Positions 8,276 through 16,484 of a stretch of 34,127 bases of DNA are shown piece after piece. The stretch comes from CBDBJL01 sp965206365 (GTDB taxonomy: Bacteria; Pseudomonadota; Alphaproteobacteria; JABAAW01; JAHZMA01): positions 1 to 34,127 of the forward strand of contig CBDBJL010000029.1 of NCBI GenBank assembly GCA_965206365.1. The letters run 5' to 3'. The first letter of the stretch is position 1. Every line of letters begins with the position of its first letter. The notes under the pieces were generated by a model. The model made no database searches, was not told where the DNA came from, and saw nothing but the letters and a program-made list of their open reading frames with translations. Both the position numbers and the translations under genes were made by a program.

Positions 8276-9298
8276 ATGAGTCAGACGATATTAACCCTTG
8301 AGGAAATTGAAAATATTACCTTGGATGCTTTATTAAAAGCAGGCACCCGCAACGATAATGCAATTCCTCTTGCAAAAGCCGTTGCCGCTTCAGAAGGCGA
8401 TGGCATTCCTAGCCATGGGCTTATGTATGTACCCAATTATTGCCTGCATGTTAGATGCGGAAAGGTTGATGGCGATGCTACCCCTGAGCGCACTCAAATC
8501 GGTGCCAGCACAATTAGAGTCGATGCCAAAACTGGCTTTGCGCATCCGGCAATTAATTTAGGCTTTCAACTTTTGCCCCAGCTTGCCAAAGAAAATGGCA
8601 TTGCGATTCTTACCATAAAAAATTCTTATAATTGTGGCGTGTTGGGTTATCATACAGAGCGGCTAAGTCGGAACAATCTTTTGGTATTGGGCTTCACCAA
8701 TGCCCCGGCATCGATCGCTCCTTTCGGAGGCACCAAACCTTTTATTGGCACCAACCCCTTTTCAATTGCCGTACCTAGTGCCGAGCAAACCAGTATGGAT
8801 ACGCAAAGTGATTGTGCCTTATTAATTGATCAAAGCGCGAGTGTGGTAGCGAAATCAGAAGTAATTAAATTAAACAATGCTGGCAAAGAAATTCCTGAAG
8901 GTTGGGTGCTAGACCAAAATGGAAAACCCACCACCAGTGGCGAGGCTGGCTTAAAGGGATCTATGGTGCCTTCAGGCGGTTATAAAGGCGTAGGTATGGG
9001 CATATTAGTAGAAGTTTTTGCCGCGGCTATTACCGGAGCCCATTTGGGAATTCATGCGGCCCCTTTTGGTGGCGATCAAGGTGGCCCTCCCAAAACCGGA
9101 CAATGTTTTATTGCCATTAATCACGAAATGACTTCAGGTGGCACTTTCCATCAACAAATTGCAGCTTTGATTCATGCCATTACCGCGCAAGAAGGCACCC
9201 ACCTTGCCGGCACTGAAAGATTTGATGCCCGAAAAAAGGCGCGAAACGAAGGGGTTTTTGTGGATAGCAATTTACTAGAAAAAATTAAGGCCTTATAA
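8276..9298 (+). CDS. Ldh-family (malate/L-lactate-dehydrogenase-like) NAD(P) oxidoreductase
   Basis: A 340-residue member of the Ldh_2 family (PF02615), NAD(P)H enzymes that interconvert 2-oxo acids or cyclic imino acids with hydroxy or amino acids (YiaK, YlbC, DpkA types). Ser46-His47-Gly48 is the conserved catalytic SHG, and the GFAHPAINLGF, PFGGTKPFIGTNPF and C-terminal AGTERFDARKKA blocks fit the family. In the second active-site block the family usually has N-S-x-H-x-G; here it is NSYNCGVLGYH (from about 116), so that His is Asn while a His appears at 126. The variation may set substrate choice. The start has an AAAAGGAATC site 9 bp before ATG. It is the last gene of the run that starts at 3332, and a hairpin with a T-run follows at 9342. 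Confidence 0.87.
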   Translation: MSQTILTLEEIENITLDALLKAGTRNDNAIPLAKAVAASEGDGIPSHGLMYVPNYCLHVRCGKVDGDATPERTQIGASTIRVDAKTGFAHPAINLGFQLLPQLAKENGIAILTIKNSYNCGVLGYHTERLSRNNLLVLGFTNAPASIAPFGGTKPFIGTNPFSIAVPSAEQTSMDTQSDCALLIDQSASVVAKSEVIKLNNAGKEIPEGWVLDQNGKPTTSGEAGLKGSMVPSGGYKGVGMGILVEVFAAAITGAHLGIHAAPFGGDQGGPPKTGQCFIAINHEMTSGGTFHQQIAALIHAITAQEGTHLAGTERFDARKKARNEGVFVDSNLLEKIKAL

Positions 9299-9341
9299 AT
9301 CGCGGTAGAAAATATTCAATCATTGCATGAAACAATTTTGG

Positions 9342-9366
9342 TTGCAGTGATCACTGTAAATTTTTT
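9342..9366 (+). terminator. Probable rho-independent terminator after the Ldh gene
   Basis: TTGCAGT (9342-9348), loop GATC and ACTGTAA (9353-9359) form a 7-bp stem with one G-T pair, followed by A and six T (9361-9366). It lies 44 bp beyond the Ldh stop and would end the 3332-9298 operon. The stem is AT-rich, so efficiency is uncertain. Confidence 0.55.
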
Positions 9367-9470
9367 CCAAATACCAATTGAAAAGTTTTCGGGCATTATG
9401 GTGCCCAAATGATTATGGTATCCAGTTAAAAGGTTAGTATCAAAATGACTCTTGGCCTGGTTGTTTTTGC

Positions 9471-9608
9471 TTAGTTATTTTTGGTCAAATTTCTTTTGCT
9501 ACCAAAGATATAAGCAATACTAAACCCTCTACATTCCCAATAAGCACCCGCATTATCATCATCAGCCAGCATAAAGGCGGATTTTTCATTCATCATATTA
9601 TTGCTCAT
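9471..9608 (-). CDS. Possible 45-residue ORF downstream of gmhA
   Basis: An uninterrupted ATG-to-TAA frame of 45 codons on the minus strand, about 50 bp beyond the gmhA stop. Its composition (acidic LADDDNAGAYWE, then hydrophobic and basic to the end) is protein-like, but there is no convincing ribosome-binding site before the ATG and I recognise no family. It could equally be the tail of a decayed gene. Apart from this and the terminator, the 9299-9656 gap shows nothing. Confidence 0.2.
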   Translation of the reverse strand: MSNNMMNEKSAFMLADDDNAGAYWECRGFSIAYIFGSKRNLTKNN

Positions 9609-9656
9609 CCGTGCGTGCCAAACCACCAAATTTAACAGCCGAATCAAGAATTAGAA

Positions 9657-10238
9657 TTATTGGGTATCTTCAATAAATCCGCACAGCATATGGCCAATGG
9701 CAATATGCATTTCTTGAATATGGTTAGTTTCTAAACTCGGCGCTTGAATCATCACATCGCATAAACCTAGCATTTTCCCGCCATTTGCGCCAGTAACCCC
9801 AATCACAACTAACTGTTTGTTGCGTGCGACTTGGATCGCCTCCAATATATTCGGGCTGTTGCCACTAGTGGAAATCGCATACAAAACATCGTCCTTACGT
9901 GCCAACCCTGCAAGTTGGCGCGCGAAAATCTGCTCAAAACCATAATCATTGCCAATGGCGGTAAGTGCCGATGTATCCACCGTTAACGCGATTGCGGCCA
10001 TGGCATCACGCTCTTTACGATACCGCCCCACCAATTCCGCAGCCAAATGCTGCGCATCGCCAGCGGAGCCACCATTGCCACAAAAGAAAATACAATTTTG
10101 CTTTGCCAATGCTGTAATCATTAAATTTGCCGCACTGGCAATAGGTTTATGTAGCTCATAAAGTGCGGTAAAATTTACCTGAATATTTTCGATATAGGCA
10201 GTAATTTTTGCTTGATAATCAGTTTTATTTTCAGGCAT
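9657..10238 (-). CDS. gmhA: Phosphoheptose isomerase (SIS domain)
   Basis: A 193-residue SIS-domain protein matching GmhA, which converts sedoheptulose 7-phosphate to D-glycero-D-manno-heptose 7-phosphate, the first step of heptose supply for LPS core. Motifs seen are FFCGNGGSAGDAQHLAAEL (phosphosugar binding and catalytic Glu region), the Ser/Thr loop AISTSGNSPN, and the C-terminal ETNHIQEMHIAIGH, whose His and Glu complete the active site. Start: GGAGGAGATCAAT precedes ATG 10238, so that is the start; the ATG 15 bp earlier is part of the Shine-Dalgarno itself. It is divergent from trhO across about 120 bp. No other heptose genes are in the window. It interrupts the catabolic cluster and is probably unrelated to it. 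Confidence 0.9.
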   Translation of the reverse strand: MPENKTDYQAKITAYIENIQVNFTALYELHKPIASAANLMITALAKQNCIFFCGNGGSAGDAQHLAAELVGRYRKERDAMAAIALTVDTSALTAIGNDYGFEQIFARQLAGLARKDDVLYAISTSGNSPNILEAIQVARNKQLVVIGVTGANGGKMLGLCDVMIQAPSLETNHIQEMHIAIGHMLCGFIEDTQ

Positions 10239-10358
10239 ATTGATCTCCTCCATCCTTATTGGATAAATTTCAAAGGAAATCTTAGAATATAATATAATTT
10301 GATTTCATGCAAAATTCTTTGGAATGTTTCTAAAGTTATCAGTGGTTATTAAAAAATA

Positions 10359-11306
10359 ATGGATTATATTGTTTGCGCTTTTTATCATTTTACGTTGCTT
10401 AATGATTTGCCAATTCTACAAGCAAAATTGCGGTCAATCATGGATGAAAATACCTTAAAAGGCACAATTTTAATTGCGCCTGAAGGCATTAATGGTACGG
10501 TTTCTGGCGCGGCTGAAAGCATGGCACAACTGATTGCCTGGCTTCACCAAGATCCCCGGTTTGCTACCCTAAAAATTAAGGAATCTTTGTACCATAAAGC
10601 TCCATTTTATCGGGCACAGGTACGGGTCAAAAAAGAGATCATCACAATGGGGGTAGGCGATTTAAACCCCAAAATAAATGCTGGAACCTATATTGAACCC
10701 GAAAAATGGGACGATTTTATTGATTCAGAGGATGTAATTATTGTGGATACGCGCAATGATTATGAAATTGCCATCGGGAGTTTTAAGGGCGCAATGAATC
10801 CGAAAACGCAAAGTTTTCGGGCGTTCCCCGATTTTGTTAAGCAGAATTTAGGGGCGATGAAACAGAAAAAAATTGCGATGTTTTGTACCGGAGGGATTCG
10901 TTGCGAAAAATCCACCGCCTATCTTAAAAGTCAGGGCTTTGAAAATGTCTACCATCTGCAAGGCGGAATCTTAAAATATTTAGAAACAGTTAATGCAGAG
11001 AAAAAACAAAATTCTGCTTGGCAAGGTGAATGTTTTGTTTTTGATCAACGCGTTGCCGTTACCCATAATTTGCAAAAAGGCACTTACGATCAATGTTATG
11101 CCTGTAGAATGCCGATTACGGCGAATGATAAACTTTCTGAATTTTATGTTTTGGGCGTATCATGTCATCATTGTTATCATCAAAGTACCAAGACGCGCAA
11201 ACAAGGTTGGAGCGAACGGCAAAAGCAAATTACGCTGGCGCGTGCCCGTGGTCACGAGCATATGGGCACAGACCCAAAGCAATTTAGTCGCAAAAACCAG
11301 TCATAA
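10359..11306 (+). CDS. trhO: tRNA uridine(34) hydroxylase, rhodanese-like (YceA type)
   Basis: A 315-residue protein of the TrhO/YceA family, which hydroxylates U34 of certain tRNAs on the way to 5-oxyacetyl/methoxy-uridine modifications and so tunes wobble decoding. The N-terminal acylphosphatase-like domain includes GTILIAPEGINGTVSG (about 35-50). The rhodanese domain carries VIIVDTRNDYEIAIG, and the active-site loop FCTGGIRCEKS puts the catalytic Cys at 176 and a second conserved Cys at 182. The C-terminal part has a Cys-rich segment (CYACRMPI ... CHHCY), typical of the longer family members. Start ATG 10359 has no strong ribosome-binding site. Monocistronic by position. Confidence 0.92.
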   Translation: MDYIVCAFYHFTLLNDLPILQAKLRSIMDENTLKGTILIAPEGINGTVSGAAESMAQLIAWLHQDPRFATLKIKESLYHKAPFYRAQVRVKKEIITMGVGDLNPKINAGTYIEPEKWDDFIDSEDVIIVDTRNDYEIAIGSFKGAMNPKTQSFRAFPDFVKQNLGAMKQKKIAMFCTGGIRCEKSTAYLKSQGFENVYHLQGGILKYLETVNAEKKQNSAWQGECFVFDQRVAVTHNLQKGTYDQCYACRMPITANDKLSEFYVLGVSCHHCYHQSTKTRKQGWSERQKQITLARARGHEHMGTDPKQFSRKNQS

Positions 11307-11451
11307 AAAAGTCTTTAATTTTTAGTGGGCGATCTCTTCGAGGAAATATTCACAGCAAAGCATCCAATCATACAAATGGATAATCTTGAAAAATATCACT
11401 ATCAATTCAACGTAAAAAGCTTTACACTGTCCCCTAAAGTGGTGAGTTAGA

Positions 11452-11469
11452 TAGTAATCGTGATTACTA
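11452..11469. promoter_or_regulatory. Inverted repeat, candidate operator before the flavin reductase gene
   Basis: TAGTAATC-GT-GATTACTA is an 8-bp-arm inverted repeat ending 42 bp before ATG 11512. It sits just downstream of a TTTACA hexamer (11421-11426) that could serve as a -35 element. The placement overlapping a likely start of transcription suggests a repressor site for a dimeric regulator. No regulator gene is present in the window, and I did not find a second copy before the aldehyde dehydrogenase gene. Confidence 0.45.
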
Positions 11470-11511
11470 CAAACCATAAAATGTGTAATCAATAAAGTTG
11501 GGATTTGGAAA

Positions 11512-12486
11512 ATGACTTATTCTATAATTATTGACGAAGATAATCTTGACCCATACGCGCTTCGCAGTGTTTTTGGACAATTTTTAACTGGCGTTACCAT
11601 CATTACCACCATCGATAAAAATGGCAATGAACGGGGTTTTACTGCTAATTCCTTTGCTTCAGTATCCCTAGATCCACCCTTGATTTTGGTATGTATCGCC
11701 AAGCAAGCCCATTCGCTAAAGGCTTTTAGCGAATCGAATAGCTTTGGCGTGAATATTTTGGCAGAAGAGCAAGAAAAAATATCCAGCCTGTTTGCCTCTA
11801 AACAACCCGATAAATTTGATCTCGTTGCCCATGAACCCAAAATAACCGGTGCGCCGATCATTCAAGATTCCCTGGCATGGCTAGATTGCACAGCCGAGCA
11901 AAATATTAATGCTGGCGATCACATCATTTTAATTGGTAGGGTGAAAGCATGTGGGTCTCGCTCGGGGCGTCCAATCGGATTTTGGCGAGGTTCCTATGTT
12001 CGCTTTGGTCTGCATGAAAGTGCCGATCTGGTAGATCCCAATACCCATAAAATATCTGTGGGTTGCCTCTTAGAACATAAAGAACAGATTTTGCTAGAAT
12101 CTATTAATCCAGACAAGGATTTATGGTCAATTCTTCATTGTCCTTTGCGCGCAAGTTCGGGTGGGCATCGCAATCAAATGGAAACTTATTTGCAAAAAAA
12201 TAGTTTAGATGCAAATTTAGAATTTTTATATGCAGTTTTTGATATTGCCAATAATGATGAAAGCCATATTATTTATCGTGGGCATCTGCTTAATTTTCCA
12301 CAAGAACATGCCAATGAAACAAGGTTTAAACTTTTTCCAATGGCTGATATGCCCTGGAAAAAAATTCCAATCCCCGAGATTCGTGATCTATTGCAACGTT
12401 ATAAAGAGGAATCGGCGGTGGATAATTATGGAATTTATATTGATACCACCCAAGGAGGATCGGTCTTAAAACCTTTAGCCGATTAA
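11512..12486 (+). CDS. Flavin reductase-domain protein with an extra C-terminal domain
   Basis: A 324-residue protein. Residues 1 to about 165 are a flavin reductase-like domain (PF01613, HpaC/DszD type), with FGQFLTGVTIITT, FTANSFASVSLDPPL and FWRGSYVRF. Such enzymes reduce free FMN or FAD with NAD(P)H, usually to feed a monooxygenase. Family members normally stop near 170 residues. Here a second domain of about 150 residues follows (from about DPNTHKISVGCLLEH), with a beta-rich pattern somewhat like a Nudix fold, but I see no Nudix box, so I leave it unnamed. No partner monooxygenase is in the window. It sits 60 bp ahead of the DUF1185 gene on the same strand and behind an inverted repeat, and appears to be a second transcription unit of the catabolic cluster. 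Confidence 0.82.
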   Translation: MTYSIIIDEDNLDPYALRSVFGQFLTGVTIITTIDKNGNERGFTANSFASVSLDPPLILVCIAKQAHSLKAFSESNSFGVNILAEEQEKISSLFASKQPDKFDLVAHEPKITGAPIIQDSLAWLDCTAEQNINAGDHIILIGRVKACGSRSGRPIGFWRGSYVRFGLHESADLVDPNTHKISVGCLLEHKEQILLESINPDKDLWSILHCPLRASSGGHRNQMETYLQKNSLDANLEFLYAVFDIANNDESHIIYRGHLLNFPQEHANETRFKLFPMADMPWKKIPIPEIRDLLQRYKEESAVDNYGIYIDTTQGGSVLKPLAD

Positions 12487-12546
12487 TTTTGCTATTTTCT
12501 ACCCAGCCATTTTTTATCAAATTCATAAATGAAGGAGTTTTCTATA

Positions 12547-13146
12547 ATGGACCCCAAAATTCGTAAAATTGTTAGATACTCAGAAGATACTCTCATTGAA
12601 GGTGGCAAAGTTGCAAAAACCCCGCTCAAGCTTTTTGCTGTTGCGGCAGTATTAAAAAATCCATGGGATGGGCGCGGTTTTGTTGAGGATCTATCCCCAG
12701 AAATTACTGCGATTGCCCCCCAACTCGGGCAACGCCTCACTGCTGAGATTTTAGAGATCGCTGGGGGTGGTGATAACATAGAAGCCTATGGCAAAGCCGC
12801 AATTGTGGGTACAAATGGCGAGATTGAACATGCTTCTGCCCTTACCCATACTTTGCTTTTTGGCAATTATTATCGCGAAGCTGTGGGTGCACAAAGCTAT
12901 TTATCTTTCGTTAATTTACGCGCGGGCCCGGCATGCGAAATCATGATTCCGTTAATGCATAAACAAGATGCCGGCAAACGTTCCCATTATCTAACAATTC
13001 ATTTCTCGATCCTAGACGCGCCCGCACCCGATGAAATTATCGTTGCGCTAGGGGGTTCGATCGGAGGCCGACCACATCACCGTATTGGCGATCGTTATTC
13101 TGATTTAAAAGCAATGGGCAAAGACCCAGATGGCAACCCAGTATGA
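12547..13146 (+). CDS. Amino acid synthesis family protein (DUF1185)
   Basis: A 199-residue protein that I recognise as the DUF1185/AA_synth family (PF06684). Markers are IRKIVRYSEDTLIEGG at the start, AVAAVLKNPWDGRGFVEDL, GKAAIVGTNGEIEHASALTH, and the C-terminal ALGGSIGGRPHHRIGDRYSD. Despite the family name its reaction is unknown. Members sit with oxidoreductases in alpha- and betaproteobacterial catabolic clusters, as here. Start ATG 12547: GAAGGAG at 12531-12537 is the ribosome-binding site, and the in-frame ATG at 12529 is part of that site. Downstream there is only decayed sequence on the opposite strand. Confidence 0.83.
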   Translation: MDPKIRKIVRYSEDTLIEGGKVAKTPLKLFAVAAVLKNPWDGRGFVEDLSPEITAIAPQLGQRLTAEILEIAGGGDNIEAYGKAAIVGTNGEIEHASALTHTLLFGNYYREAVGAQSYLSFVNLRAGPACEIMIPLMHKQDAGKRSHYLTIHFSILDAPAPDEIIVALGGSIGGRPHHRIGDRYSDLKAMGKDPDGNPV

Positions 13147-13310
13147 AAGATGATCTTAATTTTAGGGTAGAGATTTGCAGTTTTTCAGCTTGTAATTTTC
13201 TGCGAATTTAGCCGTGCAATATAATATCTTTGGGTAATAGGGGAGAGGTGATTGCAATCAGGAAATATAACCCATAAATCGTTAATTTCAACTTTTGAGT
13301 GGAAGCAATT

Positions 13311-13984
13311 CTAGCTTTGGATCGTTAAAGTTTTTAAGCATGTACGGATAATTGGTTTTACCCCGATGAATTTTTCTAAATTTTCATGATCAAAAAACCA
13401 CAAATGTGGCGATGCAAAATCTTTTTGCTATGATCCGTTTCGTGGTTCTTGAATAGAGCATCTTGCAAGCAAACACGATAAAAAAAACCATTCGATGAAG
13501 GAATATTCATGAACAACATTCCCTCTTCACGTAAACTTTGCCGAACGCAAGCCAAAACGGCCTCTACATCATATAAATGTTCTAGAGTATCATTAAAAAT
13601 AATCGCATCAATTTTTTCACCGCCGAGCTCAGTAAACGTAGAAAGAAATTTTATTTGCAAAACCGCTCAAGCAAATCTGGGCCTGGATAAGACTCAATAC
13701 CAACACAAGAAATCTTGCGCGCCTGGCAAATATCAAGAAACCAACCATCACCTGAACCAACTTCTAAAATCTTCGGGTCTTTATTTAATTAAGGGTAAGG
13801 TTTTATCCAATAGTTCACGAAAATTCGCTTCACGCAAAACTCGCAGACCAGAAACACCACACCCTATACCCGTAATCAAAGAAGAATGCAATAAACCACA
13901 TTGTAAGCATTTATGAATATAGGCAAGGTCAGGCTAAAAAACTATATCGCAAATCGGGCAATTTTTATTCATACTTTCATTCAT
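13311..13984 (-). pseudogene. Broken SAM-dependent methyltransferase with N-terminal zinc-ribbon
   Basis: Read on the minus strand from 13984, three frames must be joined to recover one protein. First comes MNKNCPICDIVF, an in-frame TAG, then YIHKCLQCGLLHSS (two CxxC zinc knuckles) and RVLREANFRELLDK. The next frame gives KILEVGSGDGWFLDICQAR, the SAM-binding motif I. Another frame gives the motif-II-type AIIFNDTLEHLYDVEAVL and EEGMLFMNIPSSNGF (13376-13660). A last frame gives SPHLWFFDHENLEKF, ending at TAG 13311. That is one nonsense codon and at least three frameshifts, so the gene is dead. The order of parts matches class I methyltransferases of the Methyltransf_23 type with an N-terminal CxxC pair. 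It starts 1 bp after the tdh stop, so it was once the third gene of the kbl-tdh operon. Confidence 0.8.
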
Positions 13985-13985
13985 T

Positions 13986-15029
13986 TTAAACTTGGTTCCA
14001 ATCCAGCACCACTTTGCCAGATTCACCCGATGCCATAACATCAAAACCTTGTTGAAAATCCTTCGCCGCATAAGAATGCGTGATTAAAGGTGAAATATCC
14101 AAACCATTTTGGACAAAATTCACCATCTTATACCAAGTTTCAAACATCTCACGCCCGTAAATGCCTTGTAGCGTTAGCATCTTAAACACAACCATACCCC
14201 AATCAACTGCAAACGGTGCTGCAGGCAAACCAAGAATTGCTACCCGTCCACCAGTATTCATCGCTTCAATCATATCACGCATCGCTTGAGGTGAACCCGA
14301 CATTTCCAAACCAACATCAAACCCTTCTTTCAACCCAATACGACGCATCATATCTGGCAATTTTTCCTCATTTACATTTACAGTATATTCAATCCCCAGT
14401 GATTTGGCTCGCTGTAATCGCGAATCATTAATATCAGTAATCACAACCTTACGAGCACCAGCCTTTTGCGCTACCATCGCACCCATAATCCCAATAACGC
14501 CCGCACCCGTTACCAGCACATCTTCGCTCACCAAATCAAATTTCAGTGCAGTATGGACTGCGTTGCCAAAGGGATCGAAAATCGCTGCCACATCATCGGA
14601 GACATCATCCGGAAGTTGAAAAACATTATGTTGTGGAATTACCAAATATTCGGCAAATGCTCCCGGACGATTCACGCCCACCCCCCTGGTTTCACGGCAT
14701 AATTGTTCATTCCCGGCACGGCAATTACGGCAAGCCCCGCAAATAATATGCCCCTCACCTGAGACTCGATCTCCAATTTTATAACGCGTAACCGCGCTAC
14801 CCATAGCTACAACTTTCCCTGAAAACTCATGCCCAACCACCATTGGTACTGGGATTGTATTTTGTGCCCATTTATCCCAATGATAAATATGCATATCTGT
14901 ACCACAAATCCCGGTTTTTTCGATCTTAATCTTCACATCATCTACACCCACCTCAGGTATGGGAACTTCTTCTAACCACAAACCTTGTTCTGATTTTGCT
15001 TTCACTAAAGCTTTCATTGTATCTGCCAT
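13986..15029 (-). CDS. tdh: L-threonine 3-dehydrogenase
   Basis: A 347-residue zinc alcohol-dehydrogenase-family enzyme (E. coli Tdh 341) that oxidises L-threonine to 2-amino-3-ketobutyrate with NAD+. Catalytic zinc ligands are visible as Cys42 in GICGTDMHIYHWD (with the proton-relay Thr44/His47) and His67-Glu68 in VVGHEF. The structural zinc is bound by Cys97, 100, 103 and 111 (CGACRNCRAGNEQLC). The dinucleotide loop TGAGVIG is at about 174-180, and TRGVGVNRPGAFAEY is typical of Tdh. Start ATG 15029 follows AAAAGGGGATTGTTG. The open frame runs on into kbl, but that part is a shadow of kbl. It is 19 bp behind kbl, so the two form one operon; the product is passed to Kbl. Confidence 0.96.
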   Translation of the reverse strand: MADTMKALVKAKSEQGLWLEEVPIPEVGVDDVKIKIEKTGICGTDMHIYHWDKWAQNTIPVPMVVGHEFSGKVVAMGSAVTRYKIGDRVSGEGHIICGACRNCRAGNEQLCRETRGVGVNRPGAFAEYLVIPQHNVFQLPDDVSDDVAAIFDPFGNAVHTALKFDLVSEDVLVTGAGVIGIMGAMVAQKAGARKVVITDINDSRLQRAKSLGIEYTVNVNEEKLPDMMRRIGLKEGFDVGLEMSGSPQAMRDMIEAMNTGGRVAILGLPAAPFAVDWGMVVFKMLTLQGIYGREMFETWYKMVNFVQNGLDISPLITHSYAAKDFQQGFDVMASGESGKVVLDWNQV

Positions 15030-15048
15030 CAACAATCCCCTTTTCCTA

Positions 15049-16245
15049 TTACTTAATAAGTCCCAACTCACTGCCCACTTTACCAAATATTTCCACGGCA
15101 CGCAAAATATCATTTTCACTGTGAGCCGCCGACATTTGGGTACGAATTCGTGCTTTGCCTTGCGGTACAACTGGATAGGCAAAACCAATAACATAAACAC
15201 CACGTTCCAACATTTTTGCCGCCATTTCTTGCGCCAATTTTGCCTCACCCAACATTACCGGAATAATTGGATGGGTGCCAGCAACCAAATCAAAACCTAA
15301 AGCCCCCATTTCTTTCCGAAATAATTGGCTGTTATTCTGTAATTTCTCTCGAAGTGCATAGCCATGATCACTTGCAATTAAATCAAACACTTTCAACGAA
15401 GCTGCCGCAATAACAGGTGCTAATGTATTGGAAAACAAATAGGGACGCGAACGTTGTCGTAACCAGTCAACCACCACAGTTTTCCCCGCAACATAGCCAC
15501 CCGAAGCCCCACCTAAAGCTTTGCCTAAAGTTCCGGTGATGATATCCACTCGATCACTAACACCACAATGCTCTGGCGTTCCTTTGCCATTGGCCCCCAT
15601 AAAACCTACGGCATGGCTATCATCTACCATCACCATAGCATCATATTTTTCTGCCAAATCACAAATTCCAGCCAAATTGGCAATTGTGCCATCCATAGAA
15701 AACACTCCATCGGTGGCAATCATTCGAAAACGTGATTTTTGCGTGGCTTGTAACTTTTCTTCTAAATCCACCATATCATTATTTTGATAACGATGCCGTG
15801 ATGCTTTACACAAGCGAACCCCATCAATAATCGAAGCATGATTAAGGGAATCTGAAATAATTGCATCAGATTCATCCAACAAAGTTTCAAAAAGTCCGGT
15901 ATTTGCATCAAAACAAGACGAATATAAGATGCTATCTTGCGTTCCTAAAAATGTTGCAATTTTACTTTCAAGCTGTTTATGCTCTTCTTGGGTGCCACAA
16001 ATAAAACGCACCGAAGCCATGCCATAACCATATTTATCCAGAGCCATTTTTGCCGCCATAATCAAAGAATCATTATTAGCGAATCCTAAATAATTATTGG
16101 CACAGAAATTTAATACCCGTTCTCCCGATGCTACAGCAATATCCGCAGATTGTTTGCTGGTAATCACCCGCTCACTTTTATACAAACCCTCGCCACGCAA
16201 GCCTTCAAGTTTTTCGCCAATATAATGGAGATATGTTTGATCCAA
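15049..16245 (-). CDS. kbl: 2-amino-3-ketobutyrate CoA ligase (glycine C-acetyltransferase)
   Basis: A 398-residue PLP enzyme, the same length as E. coli Kbl. It splits 2-amino-3-ketobutyrate with CoA into glycine and acetyl-CoA, completing threonine catabolism. Seen are the PLP Lys242 in TGTLGKALGGASGG, Asp208/His211 in MVMVDDSHAVGF, His136 in SLNHASIIDG, and FCANNYLGF near the N-terminus. The start codon is TTG at 16245-16243 (TTG GAT CAA ACA), preceded by AAGGA six bases upstream; there is no ATG in a sensible place, and the length match supports TTG. A weak start may set the Kbl:Tdh ratio. A perfect 14-bp palindrome at 16417-16430 lies about 170 bp upstream and could be an operator. Confidence 0.96.
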   Translation of the reverse strand: MDQTYLHYIGEKLEGLRGEGLYKSERVITSKQSADIAVASGERVLNFCANNYLGFANNDSLIMAAKMALDKYGYGMASVRFICGTQEEHKQLESKIATFLGTQDSILYSSCFDANTGLFETLLDESDAIISDSLNHASIIDGVRLCKASRHRYQNNDMVDLEEKLQATQKSRFRMIATDGVFSMDGTIANLAGICDLAEKYDAMVMVDDSHAVGFMGANGKGTPEHCGVSDRVDIITGTLGKALGGASGGYVAGKTVVVDWLRQRSRPYLFSNTLAPVIAAASLKVFDLIASDHGYALREKLQNNSQLFRKEMGALGFDLVAGTHPIIPVMLGEAKLAQEMAAKMLERGVYVIGFAYPVVPQGKARIRTQMSAAHSENDILRAVEIFGKVGSELGLIK

Positions 16246-16484
16246 TTTTTTTCCTTAAATCTTACCCTATGCTATGTTAAACCCAAAATCATAAGCCATC
16301 CCAAAGATATTCCCCGAAAAAATACAAAGGTTTGTCTATTTTTACCCCTTATAAAAATAAGATAATGAAGCTTATAACTCAAATTATTTCAAAGTGCAAA
16401 CAAAAATAAATTTCGATGTTTCATGAAACACATATTACCTATTAAAGCGCATATTAGATATAAATAGAAAGCATTTTATTTCCT
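16246..16484. other. Upstream region of kbl-tdh
   Basis: AT-rich, no supportable gene. It must hold the kbl promoter, but I see no clear -35/-10 pair on the minus strand. The only marked element is the palindrome listed separately at 16417-16430. Confidence 0.5.
16417..16430. promoter_or_regulatory. Perfect 14-bp palindrome TGTTTCATGAAACA, candidate operator
   Basis: A fully self-complementary 14-mer in the region upstream of kbl. A related palindrome sharing the core TTTCATGAAA (TTTTTCATGAAAAA) occurs in the 28069-28245 gap ahead of the ABC importer operon, starting near 28118. Two upstream positions and a shared core fit a common regulator, but short AT-rich palindromes also arise by chance. 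Confidence 0.3.

Noticed and set aside
13509..13916. 135-residue plus-strand ORF
   Set aside because: It is antisense to the broken methyltransferase, whose motifs explain the region.
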